This document shows, piece by piece, positions 39,405 to 54,300 of a DNA stretch of 64,000 bases (its first letter is position 1; the number at the start of each line of letters is the position of its first letter). Position numbers and translations under genes: made by a program. Where the stretch lies: the NCBI GenBank assembly GCA_014155875.1, contig JACEFZ010006331.1, forward strand, positions 146,001 to 210,000, read 5' to 3'. The notes beneath the pieces are model-generated. The model did no database searches, was not told the origin of the DNA, and saw nothing but the letters and a program-made list of their open reading frames with translations. Source of the DNA: Cepaea nemoralis. Taxonomy: Eukaryota; Mollusca; Gastropoda; Stylommatophora; Helicidae.

Positions 39405-42400
39405 TCGTGTCCAAGTCTATGTCATGGGTGCAGTTATCACAATGTATGATGTTACTAGTGTAGCTTGTGTCGTGTCCAAGTCTATGTCATGGATGAAGTT
39501 ATCACAATGTATGATGTTACTAGTGTAGCTTGTGTCGTGTCCAAGTCTATGTCATGGATGCAGTTATCACAATGTATGATGTTACTAGTGTAGCTTGTGT
39601 CGTGTCCAAGTCTATGTCATGGATGAAGTTATCACAATGTATGATGTTACTAGTGTAGCTTGTGTCGTGTCCAAGTCTATGTCATGGATGAAGTTATCAC
39701 AATGTATGATGTTACTAGTGTAGCTTGTGTCGTGTCCAAGTCTATGTCATGGATGAAGTTATCACAATGTATGATGTTACTAGTGTAGCTTGGGTCGTGT
39801 CCAAGTCTATGTCATGCAGTTATCACAATGTATGATGTTACTAGTGTAGCTTGTGTCGTGTCCAAGTCTATGTCATGCAGTTATCACAATGTATGATGTT
39901 ACTAGTGTAGCTTGTGTCGTGTCCAAGTCTATGTCATGCAGTTATCACAATGTATGGTGTTACTAGTGTAGCTTGTGTCGTGTCCAAGTCTATGTCATGG
40001 ATGCAGTTATCACAATGTATGATGTTACTAGTGTAGCTTGTGTCGTGTCCAAGTCTATGTCATGGGTGCAGTTATCACAATGTATGATGTTACTAGTGTA
40101 GCTTGTGTCGTGTCCAAGTCTATGTCATGGGTGCAGTTATCACAATGTATGATGTTACTAGTGTAGCTTGTGTCGTGTCCAAGTCTATGTCATGGATGCA
40201 GTTATCACAATGTATGATGTTACCAGTGTAGCTTGTGTCGTGTCCAAGTCTATGTCATGCAGTTATCACAATGTATGATGTTACTAGTGTAGCTTGTGTC
40301 GTGTCCAAGTCTATGTCATGGATGAAGTTATCACAATGTATGATGTTACTAGTGTAGCTTGGGTCGTGTCCAAGTCTATGTCATGCAGTTATCACAATGT
40401 ATGATGTTACTAGTGTAGCTTGTGTCGTGTCCAAGTCTATGTCATGCAGTTATCACAATGTATGATGTTACTAGTGTAGCTTGTGTCGTGTCCAAGTCTA
40501 TGTCATGCAGTTATCACAATGTATGATGTTACTAGTGTAGCTTGTGTCGTGTCCAAGTCTATGTCATGCAGTTATCACAATGTATGATGTTACTAGTGTA
40601 GCTTGTGTCGTGTCCAAGTCTATGTCATGGGTGCAGTTATCACAATGTATGATGTTACTAGTGTAGCTTGTGTCGTGTCCAAGTCTATGTCATGGATGAA
40701 GTTATCACAATGTATGATGTTACTAGTGTAGCTTGTGTCGTGTCCAAGTCTATGTCATGCAGTTATCACAATGTATGATGTTACTAGTGTAGCTTGTGTC
40801 GTGTCCAAGTCTATGTCATGGGTGCAGTTATCACAATGTATGATGTTACTAGTGTAGCTTGTGTCGTGTCCAAGTCTATGTCATGGATGAAGTTATCACA
40901 ATGTATGATGTTACTAGTGTAGCTTGTGTCGTGTCCAAGTCTATGTCATGGGTGCAGTTATCACAATGTATGATGTTACTAGTGTAGCTTGTGTCGTGTT
41001 CAAGTCTATGTCATGGATGAAGTTATCACAATGTATGATGTTACTAGTGTAGCTTGTGTCGTGTCCAAGTCTATGTCATGGATGAAGTTATCACAATGTA
41101 TGATGTTACTAGTGTAGCTTGTGTCGTGTCCAAGTCTATGTCATGGGTGCAGTTATCACAATGTATGGTGTTACTAGTGTAGCTTGTGTCGTGTCCAAGT
41201 CTATGTCATGCAGTTATCACAATGTATGATGTTACTAGTGTAGCTTGTGTCGTGTCCAGGTCTATGTCATGGGTGCAGTTATCACAATGTATGATGTTAC
41301 TAGTGTAGCTTGTGTCGTGTCCAAGTCTATGTCATGGATGAAGTTATCACAATGTATGATGTTACTAGTGTAGCTTGTGTCGTGTCCAAGTCTATGTCAT
41401 GCAGTTATCACAATGTATGATGTTACTAGGGTAGCTTGTGTCGTGAACAAGTCTATGTCATGGGTGCAGTTATCACAATGTATGATGTTACTAGTGTAGC
41501 TTGTGTCGTGTCCAAGTCTATGTCATGGATGAAGTTATCACAATGTATGATGTTACTAGTGTAGCTTGTGTCGTGTCCAAGTCTATGTCATGGGTGCAGT
41601 TATCACAATGTATGATGTTACTAGTGTAGCTTGTGTCGTGTCCAAGTCTATGTCATGGATGAAGTTATCACAATGTATGATGTTACTAGTGTAGCTTGTG
41701 TCGTGTCCAAGTCTATGTCATGGATGAAGTTATCACAATGTATGATGTTACTTAGTGTAGCTTGTTGTCGTGTCCAAGTCTATGTCATGGGTGCAGTTAT
41801 CACAATATATGATGTTACTAGTGTAGCTTGTGTCGTGTCCAAGTCTATGTCATTGGATGAAGTTATCACAATGTATGATGTTACTAAGTGTAGCTTTGTG
41901 TCGTGTCCAAGTCTATGTCATGGGTGTCCAGTTATCACAATGTATGTGTTACTAGTGTAGCTTGTGTCGTGTCCAAGTCTATGTCATGGGTGACAGTTAT
42001 CACAATATATGATGTTACTAGTGTAGCTTGTGTCGTGTCCAAGTCTATGGTCATGGATGAAAGTATCACAATGTATGATGTTACTAGTGTAGGCTTGTGT
42101 CGTGTCCAAGTCTATGTCATGGATGAAGTTATCACAATGTATGATGTTACTAGTGTAGCGTGGGGTCGTGTCCAAGTCTATGTCATGCAGGTTATCACAA
42201 TGTATGATGTTACTAGTGTAGCTTGTGTCGTGTCCCAAGTCTATGTCATGCAGTTATCACAATGTATGATGTTACTAGTGTAGCTTGTGTCGTGTCCAAG
42301 TCTATGTCATGCAGTTATCACAATGTATGATGTTACTAGTGTATCTTGTGTCGTGTCCAAGTCTATGTCATGCAGTTATCACAATGTATGATGTTACTAG

Positions 42401-45400
42401 TGTAGCTTGTGGTCGTGTCCAAGTCTATGTCATGCAGTTATCACAATTGTATGATGTTACTAGTGTAGCTTGTGTTCGTGTCCAAGTCTATGTCATGCAG
42501 TTATCACAATGTATGATGTTACTAGTGTAGCTTGTGTCGTGTCCAAGTCTATGTCATGCAGTTATCACAATGTATGATGTTACTAGTGTAGTCTTGTGTC
42601 GTGTCCAAGTCTATGTCATGGATGCAAGTTATCACAATGTATGATGTTACTAGTGTAGCTTGTGTCGTGTCCAAGTCTATGTCATGGGTGCAGTTATCAC
42701 AATGTATGATGTTACTAGTGTAGCTTGTGTCGTGTCCAAGTCTATGTCATGGGTGCAGTTATCACAATGTATGATGTACTAGTGTAGCTTGTGTCGTGTC
42801 CAAGTCTATATGTCATGGATGACATTTCTTCACAATGTATGGATGTTACTAGTGTAGCTTGTGTCCGTGTCCAAGTCTAGTCATGGATGAAGTTAGTATC
42901 ACAATGTATTGAATGTTACTAGTGTAGCGTGGGTCGCTGTCACAAGGGTCTATGTCATGCAGTTTATCCACCATGTATGATGTTACTAGTGTAGCTTGTT
43001 GGCGTGTCCAAGTCTATGGTCATGCAGTTAATCACAATGTATGATGTTACTAGTGTAGCTTGTGTCGTGTCCAAAGTCTATGTTCATGGCAGTTATCACA
43101 AATGTATGATGTTACTAGTGGTGCGATCGGTCGTGTCCAAGGGCTATGTCATGCAGTTATCCACAAATGTATGATGTTACTAGTGTAGGCTTGTGTCGTG
43201 TCCAAAGTCCTATGGCATGGCAGATATCACATGTATGATGTTACTAGTGTAGGCTTGTGTCGTGTCCAAGTCTATGTCATGCAGTTATCACAATGTATGA
43301 TGTTACTAGTGTAGCTTGTGTCGTGTCCAAGTCTATGTCATGGGCAGTTATCACAATGTATGATGTTACTAGTGTAGCTTGTGTCGTGTCCAAGTCTATG
43401 TCATGGGTGCAGTTATCACAATGTATGATGTTACTAGTGTAGCTTGTGTCGTGTCCAAGTCTATGTCATGGATGAAGTTATCACAATGTATGATGTTACT
43501 AGTGTAGCTTGTGTCGTGTCCAGTCTATGTCATGGTGCAGTTATCACCAATGTATGATGTTACTAGGTGTAGCTTGTGTCGTGTCCAAGTCTAATGTCAT
43601 GGGTGCAGTTATCACAATGTATGATGTTACTAGTGTAGCTTGTGTCGTGTCCAAGTCTATGTCATGGATGAAGTTATCACAATGTATGATGTTACTAGTG
43701 TAGCTTGTGTCGTGTCCAAGTCTATGTCATGGATGAAGTTATCACAATGTATGATGTTACTAGTGTAGCGTGGGTCGTGTCCAAGTCTATGTCATGCAGT
43801 TATCACAATGTATGATGTTACTAGTGTAGCTTGTGTCGTGTCCAAGTCTATGTCATGGGTGCAGTTATCACAATGTATGATGTTACTAGTGTAGCTTGTG
43901 TCGTGTCCAAGTCTATGTCATGGTGCAGTTATCACAATGTATGATGTTACTAGTGTAGCTTGTGTCGTGTCCAAGTCTATGTCATGCAGTTATCACAATG
44001 TATGATGTTACTAGTGTAGCTTGTGTCGTGTCCAAGTCTATGTCATGCAGTTATCACAATGTATGATGTTACTAGTGTAGCTTGTGTCGTGTCCAAGTCT
44101 ATGTCATGGGTGCAGTTATCACAATGTATGATGTTACTAGTGTAGCTTGTGTCGTGTCCAAGTCTATGTCATGGATGCAGTTATCACAATGTATGATGTT
44201 ACTAGTGTAGCTTGTGTCGTGTCCAAGTCTATGTCATGAAGTTATCACAATGTATGATGTTACTAGTGTAGCTTGTGTCGTGTCCAAGTCTATGTCATGC
44301 AGTTATCACAATGTATGATGTTACTAGTGTAGCTTGTGTCGTGTCCAAGTCTATGTCATGCAGTTATCACAATGTATGATGTTATAGTGTAGCTGTGTCG
44401 TGTCCAAGTCTATGTCATGAGTTATCACATGTATGATGTTACTAGTGTAGCTTGTGTCGTGTCCAAGTCTATGTCATGCAGTTATCACAATGTATGATGT
44501 TACTAGTGTAGCTTGTGTCGTGTCCAAGTCTATGTCATGGGTGCAGTTATCACAATGTATGATGTTACTAGTGTAGCTTGTGTCGTGTCCAAGTCTATGT
44601 CATGGGTGCAGTTATCACAATGTATGATGTTACTAGTGTAGCTTGTGTCGTGTCCAAGTCTATGTCATGGATGAAGTTATCACAATGTATGATGGTACTA
44701 GTGTAGCTTGTGTCGTGTCCAAGTCTATGTCATGCAGTTATCACAATGTATGATGTTACTAGTGTAGCTTGTGTCGTGTCCAAGTCTATGTCATGGGTGC
44801 AGTTATCACAATGTATGATGTTACTAGTGTAGCTTGTGTCGTGTCCAAGTCTATGTCATGGATGAAGTTATCACAATGTATGATGTTACTAGTGTAGCTT
44901 GTGTCGTGTCCAAGTCTATGTCATGGGTGCAGTTATCACAATGTATGATGTTACTAGTGTAGCTTGTGTCGTGTCCCAAGTCTATGTCATGGATGCAGTT
45001 ATCACAATGTATGATGTTACTAGTGTAGCTTGTGGTCGTGTCCAAGTCTATGTCATGGATGAAGTTATCACAATGTATGATGTTACTAGTGTAGCTTGTG
45101 TCGTGTCCAAGTCTATGTCATGGGCAGTTATCACAATGTATGATGTTACTAGTGTAGCTTGTGTCGTGTCCAAGTCTATGTCATGGATGAAGTTATCACA
45201 ATGTATGATGTTACTAGTGTAGCTTGTGTCGTGTCCAAGTCTATGTCATGGTGCAGTTATCACATGTATGATGTTACTAGTGTAGCTTGTGTCGTGTCCA
45301 AGTCTATGTCATGGGTGCAGTTATCACAATGGATGATGTTACTAGTGTAGCTTGTGTCGTGTCCAAGTCTATGTCATGGATGCGTTATCACAATGTATGA

Positions 45401-48400
45401 TGTTACTAGTGTAGCTTGTGTCGTGTCCAAGTCTAATGTCATGGTGCAGTTATCACAATGTATGATGTTACTAGTGTAGCTTGTGTCGTTGTCCAAGTCT
45501 ATGTCATGGATGAAGTTATCACAATGTATGATGGTTACTAGTGTAGCTTGTGTCGTGTCCAAGGTCTATGTCATGCAGTTATCACAATGTATGATGTTAC
45601 TAGTGTAGCTTGTGTCGTGGCCAAGTCTATGTCATGTCAGTTATCACAAGTATATGTTACTAGTGTGAGCTTGTGTCGTGTCCAGTCTATGTCATGATGA
45701 AGTTATCACAATGTATGAATGTTACTAGTGTAGCTTGTGGTCGTGTCCAAGTCTATGTCATGTCAGTTATCACAATGTTATGTTTTTACTAGTGTAGCTT
45801 GTGTCGTGTCCAAGTCTAGTCATGGTGCAGTTATCACAAGGTATGATGTTACTAGTTGTAGCTTGTGTCGTGTCCAAGTCTATGTCATGCAGTTATCACA
45901 ATGTATGATGTTACTAGTGTAGCTTGGTGTCGTGTCCAAGTCTATGTCATGCAGTTAATCACAATGTATGATGTTACTAGTGTAGCTTGTGTCGTGTCCA
46001 AGTCTATGATCAGGATGCAAGTTATCACAATGTATGATGTACTAGTGTAGCTTGTGTCAGTGTCCAAGTCTATGTCATGGGTGCAGTTATCACAATGTAT
46101 GATGTTACTAGTGTAGCTTGTGTCGTGTCCAAGTCTATGTCATGGGTGCAGTATCACAATGTATGATGTTACTAGCTGTAGCTTGTGTAGTGTCCAAGTC
46201 TATGTCATGGATGAAGTTATCACAATGTATGATGTTACTTAGTGTAGCTTGTGTCGTTTGTCCAAGTCTATGTCATGGATGAAGTTATCACAATGTATGA
46301 TGTTACTAGTGTAGCGTGGGTCGTGTCCAAGTCTATGTCATGCAGTTATCACAATGTATGATGTTACTAGTGTAGCTTGTGTCGTGTCCAAGTCTATGTC
46401 ATGCAGTTATCACAATGTATGATGTTACTAGTGTAGCTTGTGTCGTGTCCAAGTCTATGTCATGCAGTTATCACAATGTATGATGTTACTAGTGTAGCGT
46501 GGGTCGTGTCCAAGTCTATGTCATGCAGTTATCACAATGTATGATGTTACTAGTGTAGCTTTGTCGTGTCCAAGTCTATGTCATGCAGTTATCACATGTA
46601 TGATGTTACTAGTGTAGCTTGTGTCGTGTCCAAGTCTATGTCTGTCAGAGTTATCACAATGTATGATGTTACTAGTGTAGCTTGTGTCGTGTCCAAGTCT
46701 ATGTCCATGGCAGTTATCACAATGTATGATGTTCTAGTGTAGCTTGTGTCGTGTCCAAAGTCTATGTCAGGTGCAGTTATCACAATGTATGATGTTACTA
46801 GTGTAGCTTGTGTCGTGTCAAGTCTAATGTCATGAATAGTTAATCACAATGTATGATGTTACTAGTGTAGCTTGTGTCGTGTCCAGTCTATGTCATGCAG
46901 TTATCACAATGTATGATGTTACTAGTGTAGCTTGTGTCGTGTCCAAGTCTATGTCATGGCTGAAGTTATCACAATGTATGATGTTACTAGTGTAGCTTGT
47001 GTCGTGTCCAAGTCTATGTCATGAAGTTATCACAATGTATGATGTTACTAGTGTAGCTTGTGTCGTGTCCAAGTCTATGTCATGCAGTTAATCACAATGT
47101 ATGATGTTACTAGTGTAGCTTGTGTCGTGTCCAAGTCTATGTCATGGATGCAGTTATCACAATGTATGATGTTACTAGTGTAGCTTGTGTCGTGTCCAAG
47201 TCTATGTCATGGGTGCAGTTATCACAATGTATGATGTTACTAGTGTAGCTTGTGTCGTGTCCAAGTCTATGTCATGGTGCAGTTATCACAATGTATGATG
47301 TTACTAGTGTAGCTTGTGTCGTGTCCAAGTCTATGTCATGCAGTTATCACAATGTATGATGTTACTAGTGTAGCTTGTGTCGTGTCCAAGTCTATGTCAT
47401 GCAGTTATCACAATGTATGATGTTACTAGTGTAGCTTGTGTCGTGTCCAAGTCTATGTCATGGGTGCAGTTATCACAATGTATGATGTTACTAGTGTAGC
47501 TTGTGTCGTGTCCAAGTCTATGTCATGGATGCAGTTATCACAATGTATGATGTTACTAGTGTAGCTTGTGTCGTGTCCAAGTCTATGTCATGCAGTTATC
47601 ACAATGTATGATGTTACTAGTGTAGCTTGTGTCGTGTCCAAGTCTATGTCATGCAGTTATCACAATGTATGATGTTACTAGTGTAGCTTGTGTCGTGTCC
47701 AAGTCTATGTCATGCAGTTATCACAATGTATGATGTTACTAGTGTAGCTTGTGTCGTGTCCAAGTCTATGTCATGCAGTTATCACAATGTATGATGTTAC
47801 TAGTGTAGCTTGTGTCGTGTCCAAGTCTATGTCATGCAGTTATCACAATGTATGATGTTACTAGTGTAGCTTGTGTCGTGTCCAAGTCTATGTCATGGGT
47901 TGCAGTTATCACAATGTATGATGTTACTAGTGTAGCTTGTGTCGTGTCCAAGTCTATGTCATGGGTGCAGTTATCACAATGTATGATGTTACTAGTGTAG
48001 CTTGTGTCTGTCCACGTCTATGTCATGGGCAGTTATCACAATGTATGATGTTACTAGTGTAGCTTGTGTCGTGTCCAAGTCTATGTCATGGTGCAGTTAT
48101 CACAATGTATGATGTTACTAGTGTAGCTTGTGTCGTGTCCAAGTCTATGTCATGGATGCAGTTATCACAATGTATGATGTTACTAGTGTAGCTTGGGTCG
48201 TGTCCAAGTCTATGTCATGCAGTTATCACAATGTATGATGTTACTAGTGTAGCTTGTGTCGTGTCCAAGTCTATGTCATGGCAGTTATCACAATGTAGTG
48301 ATGTTACTAGTGTAGCTTGTGTCGTGTCCAAGTCTATGTCATGGCAGTTATCACAATGTATGATGTTACTAGTGTAGCTTGTGTCGTGTCCAAGTCTATG

Positions 48401-49755
48401 TCATGATGAAGTTATCACAATGTATGATGTTACTAGTGTAGCTTGTGTCGTGTCCAAGTCTATGTCATGCAGTTATCACATGTATGATGTTACTAGTGTA
48501 GCTTGTGTCGTGTCCAAGTCTATGTCAATGCAGTTATCACAATGTATGATGTTACTAGTGTAGCTTGTGTTCGTGTCCAAGTCTATGTCATGGTCAGTTA
48601 TCACAATGTATGATGTTACTAGTGTAAGCTTGTGTAGTGTCCAAGTCTATTCAGCAGTTATCACAATGTATGATGTTACTAGTGTAGCTTGGTGTCGTGT
48701 CCAAGTCTATGTCATGCAGTTATCACAATGTATGATGTTACTAGTGGTAGCTTGTTGTCGTGTCCAAGTCTATGTCAGGTGCAGTTATCACAATGTATGA
48801 TGTTACTAGTGTAGCTTGTGTCGTGTCCAAGTCTATGTCATGGTGCAGTTATCACAATGTATGATGTTACTAGTGTAGCTTGTGTCGTGTCCAAGTCTAT
48901 GTCATGGGTGCAGTTATCACAATGTATGATGTTACTAGTGTAGCTTGTGTCGTGTCCAAGTCTATGTCATGCAGTTATCACAATGTATGATGTTACTAGT
49001 GTAGCTTGTGTCGTGTCCAAGTCTATGTCATGGGTGCAGTTATCACAATGTATGATGTTACTAGTGTAGCTTGGGTCGTGTCCAAGTCTATGTCATGCAG
49101 TTATCACAATGTATGATGTTACTAGTGTAGCTTGTGTCGTGTCCAAGTCTATGTCATGGATGCAGTTATCACAATGTATGATGTTACTAGTGTAGCTTGT
49201 GTCGTGTCCAAGTCTATGTCATGGATGAAGTTATCACAATGTATGATGTTACTAGTGTAGCTTGGGTCGTGTCCAAGTCTATGTCATGCAGTTATCACAA
49301 TGTATGATGTTACTAGTGTAGCTTGTGTCGTGTCCAAGTCTATGTCATGGGTGCAGTTATCACAATGTATGATATTACTAGTGTAGCTTGTGTCGTGTCC
49401 AAGTCTATGTCATGCAGTTATCACAATGTATGATGTTACTAGTGTAGCTTGTGTCGTGTCCAAGTCTATGTCATGGGTGCAGTTATCACAATGTATGATG
49501 TTACTAGTGTAGCTTGTGTCGTGTCCAAGTCTATGTCATGGATGAAGTTATCACAATGTATGATGTTACTAGTGTAGCTTGTGTCGTGTCCAAGTCTATG
49601 TCATGGGTGCAGTTATCACAATGTATGATGTTACTAGTGTAGCTTGTGTCGTGTCCAAGTCTATGTCATGGGTGCAGTTATCACAATGTATGATGTTACT
49701 AGTGTAGCTTGTGTCGTGTCCAAGTCTATGTCATGCAGTTATCACAATGTATGAT
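39405..49755. repeat. 61/65-bp minisatellite array, left part (about 160 copies)
   Basis: The unit is CGTGTCCAAGTCTATGTCAT, a variable block (GGGTGCAG, GGATGAAG, GGATGCAG or GCAG), then TTATCACAATGTATGATGTT and ACTAGTGTAGCTTGTGT. The 4-base block difference gives 65- and 61-bp forms. Stretches at about 41740-43260, 43500-43600, 44980-46860 and 47900-48800 carry many single-base insertions and deletions. Neighbouring stretches are clean. No gene. Confidence 0.97.
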
Positions 49756-49759
49756 GTTA
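49756..49759. other. Target site duplication GTTA (left copy)
   Basis: GTTA precedes the left LTR and recurs at 58029-58032 after the right LTR. Removing the element and one copy rebuilds the normal array unit ATGATGTTACTAGTG. Confidence 0.9.
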
Positions 49760-50045
49760 TATAATAGTGTGACATTACAGGTTAGGCACGTGATCGTACA
49801 GGACACAAGTCTTCGCGTTGTTAGAAACATACTTTATTAGCCGAATCGTTCTATTTCAGCATACATGATGGAGACTCCCTTCTTGGTGTTGACATCCCTT
49901 CTCGCTGGCCCCCAAGTGACGTGTGTGTTTTCCTAGATACACTTCTTCATTCGTGCACACACGTTCACTATGGTTTTCCCCCTAGTCAAGGAATGCGCAG
50001 CATTCCTTAACTCTTTACTCCTAACCTAATTCCCTCACTGTTACA
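49760..50045 (-). repeat. 3' LTR of the gypsy element
   Basis: 286 bp. In the sense orientation it starts TGTAACAGTGAGGGAATT and ends GTCACACTATTATA. The start is canonical TG, but the end is TA and not CA. Apart from one substitution it matches the 5' LTR. Confidence 0.95.
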
Positions 50046-50062
50046 ATGCCTCCCCTTCTTCA
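50046..50062 (-). promoter_or_regulatory. Polypurine tract
   Basis: On the minus strand GAAGAAGGGGAGGCAT lies directly before the 3' LTR, the expected place and composition for the plus-strand primer of reverse transcription. Confidence 0.85.
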
Positions 50063-51323
50063 AAGAGAATTTTTCCTTGAAAAAATCTCAACCCCAACTT
50101 TTAATTAGTTAACTTTACATCTCTATTCTACAATAATAACAATTCCATATATTTCCTAACTCAATTCTCCTATCTCCTCATAGCCAATTGCTAACCAGAG
50201 ACAATAATATCGAAACTCTCTACAAAACTCGTTATAAAGTTCTCTAGAAAACTTTCTACAAAACTCTCCATAAAATTCCCCACAATACAAAAGTCTCCAT
50301 AAGCGAACCGCTTTTAACTTTAAAATGTCCATCTAAATTATGATTGACAAAACTGAAGATATTCCCCTTATCCTTTATTTCCCCCTTATTCACATTCTCA
50401 CACTCTCAGTATTCTAGGATAGACAGAAAAAAATAGCTAGATTAGATTTGGGTAGGTGCGCACCTGAAAATAATAAAAGTAAGGAAAAAGTAAGAAAGTA
50501 AGAAGTAATCACCTTTCTCTTCCCATACATTCTCAAAACTTTATCAAAAAATAAAGTTTCAAAATTTATCTTCAGTTTCCGTCAATAATAATTGTTATTA
50601 TCAAAAAAATATGTTAATCCAAAACTGCTAGCCTTTGTATTATTCAGCTCATCAATTTCCCGTTTACCATTCCTACAACAACAAAAAACTTCCTAACTAT
50701 TATTATACTGTTAAGTACAGTCTTCTTCTTCCAATATGCAGTTATTTAAATGCCAAAACTCAACCTGGCATTCCCCCCATATTCTCCCATTAAACGCTGT
50801 TCAACCCAGCTCCTATTATAAACCTTGTATATACATTGCCTACTCCACATGTAATAACAACATACCCCTCCATTACTACATATAGAGTCACTTCACTAAC
50901 CACTACTTTAATTCATCTTCTAACTGAACTTCAAAGTAATAATCATTTTAAACACACTTAGGGTAACTCAATCAAACCAAAACATCGTAAAAATAACCAT
51001 CTAAGTTAACTTATTTTTCACATTTCATAAAACACAATTGAAGTCCCAACAATTGAGCAAACCATTTCAATCCCCTCATCATATTTATCCCCACACATTA
51101 ATCAATGTACACATACATTATAAATTTCAAGACCATATTCTGAGTACCCAATAATAATTTTCCGTTTTAGAAAAACTCCATCAAGTACCTTCTTTGTAAA
51201 CACAAAAATATCGTGTCCAACTTCTTCTTCTATCCGCCATCTGCAGAACCTTGTATCACTCTATTCATCTATCTCTTCTCCATTTCTTTAATAACCTCAA
51301 ATTTTTTTCTATAATTGCAATAT
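50063..51323 (-). other. 3' non-coding region of the gypsy element
   Basis: About 1.26 kb between the pol stop and the polypurine tract, AT-rich and without a sizeable ORF on either strand. An env-like gene is absent. Confidence 0.7.
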
Positions 51324-54300
51324 CTACATCAATGTCGCTATCCTCTCGAGGAGAGCTATCTTCTTTCTATCAGCTTCTTCATCAGTTTCTGACTTTTCAT
51401 CCATCTCTTGTTCCCCATCTGTATATCCATTACTAGCAACCGCTAATCTCTTCCTTTCTAAATCCAATCTAATTTTCCTGTCTTGCCGTCTCAACAAATT
51501 TTCAAATAGTGGCATCTCTTCCTCACTCGAAGAATTCGCTCTAAGTTTCCTTTGCCTCTTAATTTCTTTTTCTTTCTGTCTATCCAACTTTCTTTTTACT
51601 GCCTGTCTTGTATTCATAAATGGAGGTTCAATATTTTCCCTGACTGACTCTTCACTAATATAATCGTCATACACGCTATTTTCCTTTGTCATGACTGTTT
51701 TTGGTACCGTTTCTTCTTGTTCAGCTGTAGTAGATGCTGTTGTTACTTGTTTTCCATTCTCTATAGGTATTGGATATACCGATTGTCTGACAATCTGTCC
51801 ACCTGACAATATTTCTTCGGAACAATAATTATTATTATTATTCTCTGCATCCCTTTCTTCACTATCCCGCCTTAAGTGTTCTACATGTGAACGTGCAACA
51901 TGCCCTGAAATTTGATTCTTAATAGTATACGACACTGGACCTTTTTTTTCTAAAATATAGTATCCCGGGACCCAATGAGCATCAAACTTAGAGTTTTTTC
52001 TATGTTTTTTATAATATACCCTATCACCTACGTTAAACTCTTGTAAGTGTGCATTTTTATTTGCGTATTTCTTCTGTCTTTCTCTAGCCTTAATTATATT
52101 ATTTCTTAAACGTACATGTGCTTTATGCATCTCTTGCAACCTTGTTTCTTGAAAATCTTCCCCCAGATATTTTCTCCTAGGCTTTAATAAATTATCAATT
52201 GGCAATATTGGTTCTCTTCCATGTACTAAGTAAAATGGTGAGAAACCTGTTCCTTCATTTTCGTGTGTACGTATCGCCGCTAATGCTATCCCCAAATAAA
52301 GATCCCAATCCATATCGTGTTCTTCTACATTTTTCGCTAGAATATTGTATAGTGTTCTGTGTTGTCTCTCATTTTTAGCATTAGAAGTTGGTCTGTAATA
52401 TGAAGTCCTAATGTGTTTTATATTCCAATCTTTTACCAATTTCTCAAACTTTTTATTTACAAACTCTTTCCCATTGTCTGTAAGTATTATTTGTGGACAC
52501 CCAAACCTTGGTATAAATTCTTGTAAAAGAATATTTATAACTGAATCAGCACTCTTGTCTGGAATTGGATACACTTCTGGCCAAAGACTATATGAATCCA
52601 CTATATGTAGTAGGTATACATTTCCCGATAATGTTTTTGGATGAGGACCTGAAATATCCAAACTTACTTTCTGCATTGGAAATTGAGGAATATCGGTATC
52701 TTGTAAAGGACATTTAATTATCTTCATGTTTCTTAACCTACACTTTTCACATGCTTCAACATATTCATATACGCTTTTGAATAAATTCGGCCAATAATAT
52801 TTACTGCTAATAGCCTTCACTAACTTATCTCGTCCAAAATGACCATTATTATCGTGGTATGCCTTTAAGACTTCTTGTTCTAAATGTTTCGGAATATATT
52901 TTCTTACTCCTTCACCTTTTTCACTGATATAATATAATTGATTGTCTTCTTGTAACTCTACAAACTTTCTTTTAAAACTATTTTCCCCTGTTTCTTTCAA
53001 TTTCTTTTTTATCTGTACTACTTTTGGATCTAATTCTTGTTCTGTTTTCATATCAAACTGTTCTAAATGTGGGTCTTCTGTTCTAGATTCCGACTCTTGC
53101 TCCGATGGTAAACTCTCAAATTCTTCCCTATTTATTATGGCAGAATCTAATATATTTACTTGCCAGTTTCGATCGTCTACCTCTGGTTCAACTTCATCTT
53201 CCGTGTTTCCTGATGACTGTGGGTACGGGATTCTAGACAAAAGATCGGCGCACGTATTATGTTTCCCTGACACATATTCAACCTTAGCATTGTACCCTTG
53301 TAAATTCAATGCCCACGTTTGTATTTTCCTATTTTGTATTGGTGCTTCTAATATCGACTTTAATGGCATGTGGTCAGTTCTAATAATGAAATTGGCGTTA
53401 TGTAAGTAGTAATTTAATTTTTGCAGCGCGTAGTGTATAGCATATGCTTCCTTCTCAATAATCGGCCATTTGCGTTGAGTTCTGCTGAGTTTATGCGACA
53501 AGAAATAGATTGGTCTTTCATTTTTAACCCCTGGTATTCCAGATTCTTCTCCTTCATATGGTTGAACCAAACATGCTCCTATTGCGTTGTCTGAAGCATC
53601 TGTGTATAGTATTAGCTGTTTATTCAGGTCTGGATGTGTCAATAATGGTACCACCGTTAAGCTATCTTTTAAAAGTTCAAACGCTTTTTGACACTCATCA
53701 TCCCACTTAAATCTAGCGTATTTTCCCGTTAAATTCGTAATAGGTATTGCTATCCTTGAAAAGGCTGGTACAAACCGCCTATAATACGCACACGTTCCTA
53801 TAAAAGCACGCACTTCCTTAACGTTAGTGGGAGGAGGTAACTCTTTAATAACCTTTATCTTTTCCTGGTCTGGTTTAATACCTTCCCTATTTATTATATA
53901 GCCTAAATATTTTGTTTCTGTCTTTAAAAACTGGCACTTACTAAGCTTTAATTTAACGTCATGCCTTCTTAATCTGTCAAATACTAGTCTAACATGTTTC
54001 AAATGATTCTCTACATCTCCTTTCGTAAAAATCAATACGTCATCAATATATGCTAGGGCAAAACTTTGCATACCGTCTAGTACTTCATTTATTAAGAACA
54101 TATAGTGAGACGGTGCATTTTTCAGACCGAATGGCATACGTAAAAATTCGTACTAACCCATATGAGTACAAAAGGCACTTTTCTTTTGCGCGTCAACCGA
54201 CATCGGAATACACCAAAATCCTGCCCTTGCGTCCAGCGTTGTGAAATATGTAGAGCCATTAAGCAGCCCCAAAATATCATCAATTACTGGCAATGGGTAC

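Noticed and set aside
50063..51323. Envelope gene in the gypsy element
   Set aside because: No ORF of useful size, signal peptide or membrane segment lies between the pol stop and the polypurine tract.
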